A DNA stretch of 64,000 nucleotides from Rhyacophila brunnea (GCA_022495005.1 JAGYXB010000557.1:310001-374000); one strand, 5' to 3'; positions 12,421-25,555 are shown, counted from the first letter of the stretch. Translations and numbers: made by a program. Notes: generated from the sequence alone by a model not told the origin.

Positions 12421-12642
12421 TGGCGTAATGGTAGTGCGTTCGGCTGATAACCGAACAATCGGTGGTTCGAATCCAATCGAGTGCGTTTATTTCGTGTAAA
12501 CAAATAAATTATGTGTTACATGTCACAAGCCAAAAATACACTCTGATCTGATTTTCCAAACGCGCTTAAAGAAGTATGACTTCAAAAATATATTTATAAT
12601 TAATACTTTTAGCCAAATAAAAGCTTTCTTCTTTCTTCTTCT
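12421..12642 (+). mobile_element. tRNA-derived SINE (Ile-like head)
   Basis: The head has an A box TGGCGTAATGG (12421-12431), an anticodon-like stem TTCGG-CTGATAA-CCGAA with GAT in the loop (12446-12448), and a B box GGTTCGAATCC (12464-12474). The acceptor stem does not close and a non-tRNA body of about 140 bases follows, ending in a CTTCTTT-type tail. That points to a Pol III SINE rather than a working tRNA gene. Confidence 0.6.
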
Positions 12643-13274
12643 ATCAAAGGTTGGCAACTAAATTGCAGAAGGTATATCTCCATATCTTAGACCAGTCGTG
12701 TCAGATAAATATCGCGATGAAAATGAAGCCACTTATTGAGGTTTTATACCTAATATAATATCTCTCTATCTACTTTATTGCAACCCTTACTATTACACTC
12801 ATTATGAGTTGGAACAACGTAATTAATCATCTTATACGAAATGACGTGGATATTGATTTTTATTGCATTCGTTATAAAACGTGCAGATGAAATAATGAAT
12901 ACGAACATAACCAGCCATTTGAATATTGCAATAAAAGTAGACACGAGCTTTGATTACCTGTAAATCATTGATTGTCGTGCATACGTATGTGAAAAATTAA
13001 TTTTACGTTGCTGTACTGAAGCTATGTTTTTTCAAACTGTTATTTTTATATATTTGTAATTTAATGATTTACCGATTTAACTGCGGAGTTATGTTTTCAC
13101 GATGATGAATGGTGATTGCTATTATCATAATAAAAGGTTTTCATTAATGATAGGGGTTATATTTTTTTCCATCAACAGTACAGGAAAATAGATGATAATA
13201 ATATTAAGATTTTATGATAAAAGACCAAGTATATTAAATGGTTCATACTACATGCCGTTTTTGTATTATATAAA

Positions 13275-13490
13275 GTAGTGTCTGCCAATCATGTGTTGTG
13301 AGAGGTTCTAGGTGTGCTGCGAAATACGAAGTGTGAATATATCCATATTGTGAAATATTTATTTAAGAGAATCATTGATGTTTCGCGAGACATTGTTGAT
13401 CAATTTCGAGAACATTTTGCTGATGCAAAGAATGATCTCAAAATCTATTGGGCCTTACGAATCGATGAAACGGCAATAACTGTATAATTT
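13275..13490 (+). pseudogene. hAT-like fragment: terminus plus transposase scrap
   Basis: AGTGTCTGCCAATCATGTG at about 13277 looks like a hAT terminus. After it, 13350-13487 is open for 45 codons and reads DIVDQFREHFADAKNDLKIYW and onward, resembling the segment before the C-terminal domain of hAT/ZBED-type transposases. No opposite terminus was found. The assignment rests on pattern memory. Confidence 0.35.
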
Positions 13491-13554
13491 TAGCTATTTT
13501 ATAGATAAACACATATTTTTTTAGTATATTGTCTTGGATTAGGTAGGGTTTAAT

Positions 13555-13694
13555 TGAATTTAAAAAAAACTAACAAACACTATCTACACATTGTAGTTTT
13601 AGTACAATGAAAACAAAATACGTTTGACTGACAAAGTTTAGTGTGCACTATTTATGTCGTATCTTAACAGCCTACCTCTATTCTTCGCTACTGT
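13555..13694 (-). repeat. Dispersed repeat R6, copy 1 (hAT end)
   Basis: Shares about 110 bases with 54016-54160, including TGACTGACAAAGTTTA and ACTATTTATGTCG. Read on the minus strand it ends TAGCGAAGAATAGAGGTAGG, a relative of the terminus of the element at 1419-2229. It is best read as one end of a related hAT element. Confidence 0.55.
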
Positions 13695-14226
13695 TGAATA
13701 TGGCAGAGCTATAGAATACTGGCATGACCTGGGAAACTGCAAGAAGACTGTCGCGCGACAGGGATCTTTGGAGGCGGTGTGCATATTATGCTCTAACTTT
13801 AAAGTACTAGAAACATTAATTAGTAACAAATCACAAAATATGATACCTACCTAATTAATGCATTTTACTGAAAATTAATCTTTAAATTACTATTTTTTAT
13901 TAGGAAAAACACCCAAAAATAGGTTCATTTTAATGTATGAATTGATAAAATATTTGGCGTATTATTATATAAAATATTAAAGAAAATTATGTTGTGTATT
14001 ATTGAAAAGCCAGTCGCAAAACTTGCTTTGAGTTCCTTTATAATATATAACGCCATCCAATTATGGATACCCTTGACTAGATATGCTAGATGGGTAAATA
14101 ACGCCCAGTCCATAATTATTAAATTGATTGGATTCACACCGAAACTCTGTAACAGTAAATTTTCTTATTAATATAATTATAATAAAATTTAAAAGGAACA
14201 AGTTAAGATTATTAACTAAGACTTAA

Positions 14227-14535
14227 GGGCCAACATGCCCCACTTAGGTCAAAATGGAGATTTTATGGTATTTTCAGAGCGTAAGCCTGGACATTCTTTA
14301 AACGTTGTAGATAATCTATTTATATAATTTTGAAGCCTTATTATCCTTTATATTTATTTTAAATATTTGATGACTGCATAAAGTATTTTTATTACGTAAA
14401 ATAGAATTCTTTTAAACCTCTCCATCTAATGTTTTAGAATATAGTTATATTTCAGTACGTTGATGTGCAATAGTGTTAAAATTTTTAAGATTTATTAATT
14501 TTTAAACGCATTTATAAAACCATTACTTAAATGAA
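14227..14535 (+). repeat. Dispersed repeat R3, copy 1
   Basis: About 300 bases align with the reverse complement of 46385-46683. Shared landmarks are AAAATGGAGATTTTATG, CGTTGTAGATAATCTATTTA, TTTTGAAGCCTTATTATCCT and AGAATATAGT. Differences are scattered substitutions and small gaps, so both copies derive from one older element. No frame is open across it. Confidence 0.75.
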
Positions 14536-15075
14536 TGTTAACATTTTATAGTGAAATATTTACGATAAAAAATTATATTTATACTCTCTGTGATCCCAAA
14601 GATGACAAGAATTAGGCATTTTATTGTTCAAAAAATGGGCACGATTAACACATTTGAAGATAATTCTAAAGGCACTGATTATAATGTATGTTTTTGACCA
14701 TTTAAATATGATAAAACATTATAAGAATTGTTTGATAATAATTAATGACCTAAGAAGAAGGTAGTATTTTTTTTGAAATACCCTATTTCTATTGGCATTT
14801 CCCAGTAGTTAAGCCACAACATACGGCCATAGCCATAAATTGATATTATACCTTAAATTGATATACAATTGATGAACTTTAAGTTTTAATTGATAACTTT
14901 TTTAAGTTAGGAGTAAGATAGATAATAAGTAGAATGTTAACGCGCGTATTTAATATGTACCGAACCGAAAAAACCGTTTTTTTTTCAGTACAATTTACCG
15001 TAACTCCACAAGTAGAGCTATTATTATTCTTCCTGAAGAAATCATCCCCAAACATCAATCATTACATAATATTTA

Positions 15076-15125
15076 GATACCAGTGACGTGCGGTTCACAA
15101 ATGCTGTAGAAGCAGTGCATCCCCA
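15076..15125 (+). mobile_element. Lone hAT-like terminus
   Basis: CAGTGACGTGCGGTTCAC resembles hAT ends such as the CAGTGACGTCCC terminus at 44754. I found no matching inverted end nearby and no target duplication, so it may be a truncated relic. Confidence 0.3.
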
Positions 15126-15831
15126 TAAATAATCGATGAATTACTACGTATTAATATTACACATTATTGTAGTACTATTTTATAGTGCAACTGTATGGTA
15201 AATATTATTAAATTATAATTATTTTTAAGATTTTATATTGATATGTATCACGTTCATATTTTTAGAATATGATATAGCTATCACTCCTCAATATGACACA
15301 CTATACTAGCAATGGCAAATAGGTGGCACGCTAAAAGTTTCCGACGGCACACTAAAAAAATAAATTCCTTTTATTTTTTAATAGTCAAAACGTGTACAGC
15401 GGAAAAAATATGAAATCCAAGCAAAATAATGTTGATATTGTATTATGTATATTGTGGCAATACTAGACAGTTGATGTTACTAGCACAACAGTACGCCACC
15501 AGTGTGCCACACTCGATTTCTTTGGAAATCCCTTTCATAATTCCAGCGTGCGTTCAATGGCAAGTGTTCGTTGAATGTATTCAATTCTCCTGTCTTACGT
15601 ATTTTTTAGTATTACTAATATTGAAATAAAGTTATTACTTATAACTTATTAGTCAATTTTATAAAAGAAATTATTGATTTGCAGTCTAATCCTATTTGGA
15701 CTGAAAAATTCGAAAAATGATGCAAAAATGTATTGAAGAATAATTGGAATGTCATCGGCTTTCATGCGAAAAGCATGCCTGATAATTTTATATCTGTTAA
15801 AAATCTAGCAATCTCGTTGTTGACCATTTTT

Positions 15832-16273
15832 TATTACAATGTTTTTCTTAACTCGTATTCTTATTTTTCCGGTGGTTCTTTGTACGGTATAAATATTGCA
15901 ATCGATTTTTAACTAACTTTCCGACTAGCTAAACATTTGAAATTTTTAGAATTTATCAGAATACGATGCCAGTGCATTTTTTAAAATACTTTTAGCCATC
16001 GTTAAGTAGAATTGAATTCATTTTCAGTTAATTCTGTTTGTATGAAAATTTATTTCGACACCATTATTGGTTGTCTGGGGTCGTAGCAACTAAATTATAA
16101 ATATATACGTGCGTTACTATCTAAATCAATATAACATGTCAAAATGACATTTCAGTACTATTTCTATCAAGTACAATTTTTTTGATCGTTTAAGCTAGTC
16201 AAGTTAAGATTATATGATTCAGCAGAATTTAAAAACGTTGTATATAAAAAGTTATTTTTATCTTGTAATTATT
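15832..16273 (+). repeat. Dispersed repeat R1, copy 1
   Basis: One of five copies (others 20114-20559, 32479-32911, and inverted 55372-55919 and 60599-61055). Landmarks are TTACAACGTTTTT at the left, GTCCGGTGGTTCTTTGT, ATCAGAATACGATGCC, ACGTGCGTTACTAT, then AAAACGTTGTATATAAAAAG and CTTGTAATTATT at the right. Left-end TTACAA recurs inverted at the right end. An inner TACAACGTTTTT / AAAAACGTTGTA pair adds dyad symmetry. No coding capacity; class unassigned. Confidence 0.75.
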
Positions 16274-16704
16274 CTTCCTATACTTATGTGAAAGTATTTT
16301 TTTATATAATAAATCATGTCCATTCAAAGACTAAAAATAGGTTGACAAAGGAAGATTCAACAGCATGTATTAATTTCCAATCAAGAATATATTATATTAT
16401 GTCTGATATAAAAAGTCTCTTAAATAACATGAAAAAAAAAACCTCAAACAAAAATTAGTGTGATAAATGTTTTTATATTTCCTTATTTTCCTTTAATAAA
16501 CAATATGGTAACCAATATAGGTAACTACTTAATTTTTTTTTATATTTATTACAATATTCATTTAGATTATATTATCATGTGTACATTTAAAAAGGAATGG
16601 CACGCGCCACGAATTAAAAAAATCGGATTGTGGCCCTGCATCGATGAGGTACTTCTGAGTTAAGAGATCCCTAGTCAGCGCAAATTTCTACTTTTACTCA
16701 CACC

Positions 16705-17333
16705 TAGAGTTGGGTTTCGGGAATTTCTCGACGGGAATTCTCGAGAAACTTTTTTTAATTTTCTATCCCGAATCTCGAGAATTGAAATTTTTAACATTTC
16801 GGGAAATCCCGGATCTCGAGAATCTTTTTTCGGGATTCGGGATTTCTTTATTATCAAATTTTAATTAAAAAACGATTTTCTATATGAAAAAAATGGACAG
16901 GAAGCATAAAACGTGCAAAGGACTGATCGGGGCATTTAACACAATTAAGCCAACGTCGACTCAAAATGAGCGCAATTTTTGCAACATCAGGGAATTTTGT
17001 GTCTCAAAGGCGTAGGTGCGCCATTGTCATATGCAGTGATTGGCAGTCTGGGTTTTTTAAAATTCTATTTTAATAAGTAATGTTTTGAATTATTTTTATT
17101 TTCCTACTTATATTTTGTTTGTAAATAAAAAGTAATAAATAAAAAAAATATATATTTCTTGGAAATTGTCTGTTTTTACACTGATTTTAGAATTTTTACA
17201 GTTTTTTTTTAAATCTCCCGATATTTCAAGAATTCCTTTTTGGAAATCCTGAATCTCGAGAATTCAAGATTTCATCATTTCGGGAATTCCCGTATCTCGA
17301 GATTGAGATTTTCTCGGGAAATACCCAACTCTA
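16705..17333. mobile_element. hAT deletion derivative (629 bp)
   Basis: The terminal repeats TAGAGTTGGGT and ACCCAACTCTA are perfect over 11 bases. A target duplication with one mismatch flanks them (CTCACACC 16697-16704, CTCGCACC 17334-17341). Both subterminal regions are loaded with TCTCGAGAATT and TTTCGGGA motifs in opposite orientations, probably transposase-binding repeats. The centre keeps a scrap of transposase C-terminus (next entry), so the element arose by internal deletion of an autonomous hAT. Confidence 0.88.
16885..17055 (+). pseudogene. hAT transposase C-terminal fragment, frameshifted
   Basis: In one frame 16947-16979 reads KPTSTQNERNF. After a one-base shift, 16981 on reads ATSGNFVSQRRRCA. 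Together they follow the hAT dimerisation-domain pattern (P-T-S-x-x-x-E-R-x-F-S-x-x-G-x-x-V-S-x-x-R). The part upstream to an ATG at 16885 is open but not recognisable. Catalytic regions are missing and the product would be inert. Confidence 0.6.
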
Positions 17334-17341
17334 CTCGCACC

Positions 17342-18185
17342 GTCCCTGGCTACATAGTATTTTCTTCAATGGGTAAAAGTGACCCTCGCCTTCTTGATAC
17401 GGTATTTTAGCTCAATAGTATGGTCCTAGTATCATCCAGAGCGAAACACGTATAATTTAATGTGCTCTCTTAACATGTTCTGTCAACTATAAGGACCTGC
17501 GTATACTCAGTCTTTTTATTAAGTATTACGTTCATTTAGTGTAAGTTTTTTTTGTGATATTTGGATAGATATATCTATTATATTATCATATTAGTGTAGA
17601 ATGTTCAAGCCACATACGAAAATGAAATATTACATCTAACAGGAAAGCACACCCTTATTAGAGACACTATAAATTACCAAATTACACTCACGGTTTCTGA
17701 ACTATTTTACAAGTAGTAAGCGGGTATACGCTCAGAAATGTTAATTTAGTTCCGAGTTTCTGAACAAATTTTACGTTATATCGTGGCTGCATGCAACGCT
17801 AGCTGCAAAAGAGGAGAAATTTAGAGATAACATTTTTATATCGCGGACATTAATAATATACGAGGGTGCGCATGACAGTAGACGCTTGTTAATGAGAAAA
17901 TAAAAGCGACATGTATTATCCATTTATTTAAAAAAATCTGTTAACATTTTTTTCGGCTTTTTTTACATATCTACAATTAAAACAATGTACAACCTGTGGT
18001 GTATGCTAACTTTTCAGTGACGAAGACTCCTTATTAGGTTATTATTTAAAGCTTACCTTTTAACAAAAATATAATTAAATTATCTAGACATTTCAAAAGT
18101 TAAAAAAAAACCAACATAGTGTATTTTTTTTCAGTATTGAATTTAGGCTTCACATACCTACACATATATAACTATATACTCGTAA
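17342..18185. other. Non-coding stretch
   Basis: No supported gene. A TATA-like CTATAAGG near 17490, CTCAGTC about 25 bases on, and GTAAGT near 17542 could be a tiny promoter-exon-donor arrangement but could equally be chance. Confidence 0.3.
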
Positions 18186-18762
18186 CAGGACAAAACAGAA
18201 CATGATAAAACGGAACAGTGACAAAAAAGAACAACCAGGGGAAAAATAAAACATTCATTTTTGTCCTATCTATTTATTAATTAAATACTTATAAAAGTTA
18301 AGTTTATAAATATATATAAATAAATAATCACTGCATGTTGGCCATTCGGCGTGAAAACCTCAATAGTTTATCTGCTTGATTTTCATTATCATGCACAAAT
18401 CCACAGAATTAATAAACACATTATTTCATTGTAGCTAGTCACCCAAGCATTTTGAACATATTAGATTGCTTAAAACTAGCTATACCTAGCTTGTCAGCAA
18501 CACTGAGTCGAGTCCCGCTTAATTGAGGCTTCCCAGCGATTAATGGAATAACCAAGGAATGCAGAAATAATATAATTTGATTTTTTTACGGCGTATTGAA
18601 AACCTGTGTTATTAAAAATGTATGCAATGGAGATACAACAATTTCAATATTGAATGTTATATTTTTTCTAAAAGGTCATAGTTATATTAATCGCTTTTCT
18701 GTTTTATTTTTTAATGTTCTGTTTTGTCACTGTTCCGTTTCTTCGTGTTCTGTTTATTCATG
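18186..18762. repeat. Inverted-repeat element, about 577 bp
   Basis: About 41 bases at the left, with AAACAGAACATGATAAAACG and GAACAGTGACAAAA, recur inverted at the right end (as AAACAGAACACGAAGAAACG) near 18705-18762. No target duplication is evident and there is no transposase frame. Probably a MITE. Confidence 0.55.
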
Positions 18763-20113
18763 GAACCATATTTACTTTATAATAAGTCAATATAATTTTT
18801 TGCTAACACATACAAATAAAATGTTGGAATAATCCAAAGTAATTACTGTTAAACTTGATGCTATCTGTCCTTGAAATCTCAGCACTGTCTGCTCCATTTT
18901 ATGAAACGATTCATGCTAGACTGCGCCGACCTTTGCGAATTTGCAAATATTGTGTAATAGGAAGGTTAACTAATGAAGCTGTAGAATTTTAGCAGGTGTT
19001 AAGTGTTAGCTTGAAATTTATATAACCACCATGTATACAGAATTACTCCAGAAGTTATCGGAGTTATCTTCGATTAAGAAAATTAACGAAAATATGTTAT
19101 TGTAGTTAACAACGTTGTTGCACAGTAGATATTATAACAATCTATGAATATCAATTTAGTCTTTGATATGTTTATATATATATTATTACTATTTAATATA
19201 CTTGAGTAGATTAGTTTCAACCCTGTGTAACAAGGTAGCTATCTTTTTGAGTGACATTGCTACATGAAATTACTTTTTGCTACTATTTACCATCAACATT
19301 GTGATTATATTTTTATATAGCAGAGATAAGTTTTTTTAAGATGAGAAATAATAAGTAGCTATGTTAAATATGTATTATCTGTCATGGATTTTAAGAGTAC
19401 ACGTTCAAGATATTATGTGTTGTAATCACGAAAGTAAATGTTTAATCAAACTTTCAAGCTCGTTTATTTTTATTGTACAAATGGCTAATCAAATATTCAA
19501 TTCTTTAATTCGCAATTCCAATTATTTTCAGCAATTTTGGTTCTGATTTATTTGGGCATGAAAAGTTTTTGTGTAAATTCAATTTGGCAAACGAATGCTA
19601 CAATGGCACTTACGCGGATGTCGGGTTCAGCTTAAAATAATGCAAATATAATTTCGTGGAATATAATAGGAGACGTTTCAAAAAAATATATTTTTTTCCA
19701 ATTTAAATGATTGCGGTTTGGGGAAAATGCGTAATCATTTTGTGAATTTACAGTTTTTGTGCGACGTATGTATCTACATAATATAGGTCGTAAAAAAATT
19801 GGAATCATTTCCTCACATGATAACAAATTAACAATGAAAACTAACCATTACAAAATTATGTCATTGTTTTAGTACGTATTTATTGTCGATTTTAAACGAT
19901 AGTTTTAAATTTAGATAACATTTGAAATCTTCATCATGTTGGTCTTAGCTTTTATTTGTCTGGACGTGTGGATTATGTCTATCTTAAACAAAATAAATAT
20001 ATGCATTTTATTACGAGAATCAACTTGGCACCAAGCTTTTCAGGCGGATGAAATAGTATTTTCAAAAGACACTTATATTTATTCTGCATAAGTGTTCAAC
20101 CGATTGGTTCTAA
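18763..20113. other. Non-coding stretch
   Basis: AT-rich sequence without supported frames or repeats. Confidence 0.35.
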
Positions 20114-20559
20114 TTTTACAACGTTTTTCTTAGGTCGTATTCATATTTGTCCGGTGGTTGTTTGTCCGGTACAAATCTTGCAATCGATTTTTAACTAGCT
20201 GTCCGACTAGCTAGACATTTGAAACTTTTAGAATATATCAGAACACGATGCCAATGTATTTTTTTAATACTTTTAGCCATCTTTAAGTAGAATTGAATTC
20301 ATTTTCAGTTAATTCTGTTTTGTATGAAAAGTTATTTTGATACCATTATTGGTTGTTAGGGGGTCCTAGCAACTAAATTATTAAATAATATATACGTGCG
20401 TTACTATGGAAATCAATATGAAATGACATTTCATTATTCAGTATTTTTATCAAGTACATTTTTTTTTGATCATTTAAGTTAGTCAAGTCAAGTTTATATG
20501 ATTCAACAGAAAATTTAAAAACGTTGTATATAAAAAGTTATTTTTATCTTGTAATTATT
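20114..20559 (+). repeat. Dispersed repeat R1, copy 2
   Basis: The clearest full-length copy. It runs from TTTTACAACGTTTTTCTTAG to ATCTTGTAATTATT and carries GGTTGTTAGGGGGTCCTAGC, a small inverted repeat seen in other copies. Confidence 0.78.
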
Positions 20560-20726
20560 TATATTTAAAACATGTATCCCTAGTGCGAAAGAAAGTTATA
20601 AATGAAGAGTTAAGAATCATGGTATCGAAAGGTGCATGTTGGACATATCATATAAAGACCATAACAGCAACTTATGTACGTATAATGAAGCTAACGTGAG
20701 TATGTACGCGATGTGATATAGCCAAG

Positions 20727-20835
20727 ATAATGCAATGAAAAAGGGCCGGATATCTTGCTCGGCGAGTGGATAATGAAAACGGTAGGTACCTAAAGGGAAC
20801 TAAAAAACCGCTGGATCGACAAACGTATCATGTTT
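20727..20835 (+). pseudogene. Decayed LINE reverse-transcriptase tail
   Basis: Reads IMQ-stop-KRAGYLARRVDNENGRYL, then PLDRQ. This fits the K-W-x-W-A-G-H-x-A-R-R-x-D-N-R-W-G pattern of insect non-LTR elements, with TGA where Trp is expected. Very short and decayed. Confidence 0.4.
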
Positions 20836-22183
20836 GGCGGTTCTATACGTGGCAGCGAAGAACTAAGGATATAATATTATAAGAGTTAGAAGAGATTATG
20901 ATTAAAATAATGCCAAATTTATAACCATTTTGGCTGGCACGGTATGACTGGAGTGAGTAGACGACGAAGGTGATGCCTACGTATATTGCAAACAGTGGCA
21001 AATTATGAACTTTTTTGCTGCCTACCTGAAACTTTTATATAAATTTCATGTTATTCTAATTGCGTCCATACACGTAACCGGATGTAATTATACCTACATT
21101 AAAATAGTGTTACATTCCATACCCGTATTTTATTTACCATGTAATAACGTTTGCCAGTGTGTTACGTGATATAAAATTAAAAGTACTGTGAAAAAAATAC
21201 ACATTAACAATTAAAAATGTTGTAGGTATGTTGATATCTTACAGTTTGTATAACTAGTACATAGTTGCACAATCTGTATTGATAATTTTAAGCCAGACCC
21301 CGACTTTACACAGTGTGAACTTCGACTGTATACCCACCTACAGACTAGGAAATGACAAGCAAACAGCTAACTGATTACCCTCCGTGTTCTCCAGTAAACT
21401 ACCCTCATTGAACAGATTTAAAAATATTGCAATGTTATTACATGAGCTGTGGGAACTCATGGAAAATAATGGGAATTACAATACCTTAGGGTGTGGAGTA
21501 ATAGGAAAATGATCTCGAGTGTGGAAGAATATGGGATAAACTTAAGAATACGCTTGTATTCCATCCTGACAGCTGCTTTCGGTTTATGCACTGACGCTCG
21601 TTCAATATTGATGCATTTGAAGGTTACAACACACACTATTGCACGTCTATAATGTGTGGTTCATTTTCGTAGGACACTCACACGATTAAAATTCTGTGTC
21701 AAAATGTAGTGTATTGGGGGGTATAGCCTATTGGAATTATATTTATAAATCTGTTCTGTGAGCTGTACGCATACTTGTCTAAACCTGTTTGATATGTTTG
21801 AAATTCAATAATAAGTTTTAACATTATATTAAAAATTATTAACGTTTAAATTCAAGAGGAATTTGGGCATACATATGGCTGACGACATCTAGATAGAACA
21901 AAATTTTCACAAAGATATGACTTTACAATATTCAAAAGTATTTGACCATGAGAACTGAGAAGAATTTTCATTTGCACAGCATTTTTATCGTATTACCTGA
22001 AATATAATGTGTTAGATTGTAAAACATATAAAAGAGTTCCTTGCAGGAGCATATTTAACCATTTCGATGCTCTATTCGCAGCACTAAATGAGGTATCCAT
22101 AGAAAAATATACAATATTTATGTTTTAAACAAAACTCGACTGGGTACCTAAAATATTCTTCGCTAAGAAGAATTTTTTTTTAT

Positions 22184-22378
22184 AAATTCGGAAGACTCCA
22201 ATGGGCAGGCCATGAAGCAAGAATGGACATTACCCAAATACCACGGGGCATTCTAAATAGCAAACCATACGGTCGGAAATCAACTGGAAAATTTAATTGT
22301 CAGGGATTAGACGGTCTCAATAAAGGATCTAGGACAAGCAGTGCAGACTACCTGGAGCATACTGGGTACAATATATGA
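22184..22378 (+). pseudogene. LINE reverse-transcriptase C-terminal remnant
   Basis: An open run of 64 codons begins KFGRLQWAGHEARMDITQIP and continues with ILNSKPYGRKSTGK. This is the R-L-x-W-A-G-H-x-x-R-M ... K-P-x-G-R-R-x-x-G-R signature near the end of non-LTR retrotransposon polymerases. The expected following W-x-D motif is degraded to GLDGLNK, and the end is probably shifted. No ORF1, endonuclease or catalytic RT motifs are nearby, so this is a 5'-truncated dead copy. Confidence 0.65.
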
Positions 22379-25300
22379 ATAAATTAATAGAGTTTTTAGA
22401 TGAATAGAACCTGCACTTAGTTGTCAAACCGATAATAATGGTAATTAGTGTAGGGAATTAAATAATGATTACATCCCTTAAAAAAATTAAACAAATATTA
22501 GCTAGTAACTATAAGGAATCGTAAGAAAGGGTGGGTCTATGTATAAGATTTTTTCCTTGATTTATGAACACATGTATACTTAGGTTATCAGCATTTTCAC
22601 ATAAGAGGGTGTTTTACCTTTAACAGTATTACTAGCGTTTATTATAGAGATAACATTTATAGGGCGTAGCAGGGAGCGCCTCTCGAATTGGTTTTTCTGC
22701 ATCGGCCGCCGCTTGATGATTCATCAATGCTTACTTATATGTGAGTGCATGCTTATATATAATATATTAATATATTTCATATATGGAAATATTTTCGGTT
22801 ATATTTTATAAATTTGAATTTCGCGGGGATTTGTCAGGACTTCTGACACCCTGGTTTTTCTCAGTTACCTGACTGGACATTAATTTTGAATCAGTCTAAG
22901 CTTTATTTAATTCTCTTCTACGTGAGAGTTAAATATTTTAAAAGAATGTAACATTGCCATTTTAATATTTTTGTAAGGCCGAACAGATATGCAATCATCA
23001 TCCTAACCAAACTCAAGTAATGTGTGTCGTATTGTTAAAATCTTAAAATAAATTTGATTTTAGGGTTCATTCAAAAGTAATCTTTATATATGTGTACTTA
23101 TATATATATATGACGCCAATCTGAATATAAATAATTTGAGAATTATTGGAGTGCACGACATTAGTGATCGGTAGTTTACGAGAGAATGGTGATTTGTATG
23201 CAGAACATATTTTTTTGTATTCACTATTTAAAACCAAGGGTATTTTTTTCAGACATACCGTATCCCTTGCGGCAGCTCTGAGTTTGGGAATATTTTTTTC
23301 ATACATTTATGATTACTTTTTAACTAAACTAAACTGAAGCAAACTTTAACGTACCAATTATAGAAGGACATACATATATATATATAGTTTTATAATTACT
23401 CTCCCGGTGGTGAAGGCAGACACCTACGTCTCTTAATGGGATACCTGCAGTTGATTACTTTTATAACTAAAGTGAAAGTTTGGTAAGTGAAGTTCTTGCA
23501 AAAGCGATGAGTGGGTAATTCCACGTAGCTCTACGTGTAACGCTTTTTGTCTTGACAATTTTAATTACTTTTTAAAAATATTCTTGCGACAGCGCAAAGG
23601 GAAAACTGAAGAGCGAAAAGCTTGTTAGACAAAGACAGCCGCTTAGTTTCATCATCACTTCGCGACGTTTCGCGATATAATGTTTCTGAATAATGCGCCG
23701 GGATAAAAATACTCGTATTGAATTATAACTTAGTTTATATTACATTTTTAAAACAGATTATTTGTAGACGATATACAATTACAAATTTTTAGAATAGGCA
23801 ACACTCTCTTGTTATCTTTCATCTTTAATATACTTAATAATAATTGTGGCGTCGCGTGCGACATATCATGCACTGTAATCATTCAAATAGTCAAACAACA
23901 CATTCGGGAAACTTATGAACACATCCGAATATTGAAACTTTTATGAGTACGTTTTGTGAAAATGAGATTGTTTGCCTGTCGCGCTGATGTGTTTTACCAT
24001 ATCATTACTCTGGTGTTTTACCAATCCGAAACAACGATTTGATTTGAATTACCCCATCTCCACCTGTCATGTATATACAGCAGCTATTTCTACACTGCGT
24101 CTGAATGAAAAGATATTAGTACTACATTTTCTTTTCCCGAGAAGAAGCCGCACGGGACTGATAAAACAATTCATGTAACAATAATGTAACAATGGTGCTT
24201 AAAGAAAAAGTTTACAAGATTAAAAAAAAGAGTGTTGACTTGCTATGGCGTTATTTATCTTTAATAATATTACTTGTCCTCTGTAGCTTTGTACTAAAAC
24301 TATTTCAAAACAGAGGAGTCAGAAGTTGAAAATTATGAATCTAAAAACGATCAAAATTATTCCGTCCTCCATACAGCGCAGCACACTATAAAATACCTCA
24401 AAGTTGGTCATGGTTGATATCCAGCTGGCGCGATCAATTAAGACCGCATGTGGATTCTATCAGCGGGCAGTTGTGCTTATAAATATAAAATCTACCCCAT
24501 GTTCTATCAATAAAAAACCGCGTGACTTGACCATGAAGATATCATGGCCGGTCAGAAACTGGTTGACCCAGTGCGTTGGTCTTAATTATTTCATTTAAAA
24601 AAAACAGATAGGTAGGTTTTTCGCCTTTTGATGGATGCCTACTATATTGACGGCTTTATTTAGAGTACTATCTTGTAGACTAACGTGCTCACAGTCTACT
24701 TGTAAAATACTTATTCAGATCAGAACATCAGACGGAAGCCCTGGATGCTTGTGATGATAATCATGAAGAAGAGAGTGATCGATCCTCGTACGTACTTGGA
24801 AGTGCAGATCGATAGACAGTACCCCCTGCTAGAACAGAAAGCACGTCCGATAACGTTGTCTTATAGGATTTGTCAACGAGATTTATTATTGAAATACGCC
24901 AAAAACAAATAATAAAATAAATGTGTTGGAACCTAATGAGTTTACATAAAATTCTTCACTGCCAAGACTACCAGTAGAAATATTTTATATTCATTGAAAT
25001 GAAAAATATAAAAACAGTGATCATTGTATCATAAAATAAACATTAGCCCCGTACCGACAAGGGAGGAAAAGTTCATATATCATAATTGGTCGAAGATAAC
25101 CGTCACCAAAACATACGAATATAATAATATCACTGTGTTCATGCATCAGCACGTCGAATTAAGTTTTTATTGTATTATTATTTTCGATCGGCCTGCAAAT
25201 CTTCAGTAAACTTATTACGGTATCCAGGAGCATACTTTAGACACCGCTGGTGTAATGCAATTGATTCTGAGTAACGTAACTCTACTCCTATATTGTGTGC

Positions 25301-25552
25301 TTCGACTATCTCTCTAACGTTTAATAATATTATATTGCCAGGGGCGTATCTTCATTTGACGTCTAATTGATAACTTTCAACTAAATACTTACAAATTGAT
25401 AGACTCAATAAACATGTACAGAATACGGAAATATTTCAATAAACCAGTTTGCTGTCACATACAGATAATAATATTACATGTCAAGTATTTAAAAAACAAT
25501 CAAAATTTAATCATTCTAATGATAATATCATATTAAGCATACGTACCTGCGA
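22379..25552. other. Non-coding stretch with scattered open segments
   Basis: No supported gene. Near 24714-24820 an acceptor-like TTATTCAG is followed by two overlapping open frames (one acidic, with DDNHEEESD). A frame at 23987-24175 starts MCFTISLLWCF. Neither shows a family motif. Confidence 0.3.
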
Positions 25553-25555
25553 AAC

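Noticed and set aside
12421..12490. Functional tRNA-Ile(GAT)
   Set aside because: The acceptor stem does not pair, and a SINE-like body and tail follow.
16675..16857. 60-codon minus-strand frame
   Set aside because: Produced by the TCTCGAG/CGGGA subterminal repeats of the hAT element.
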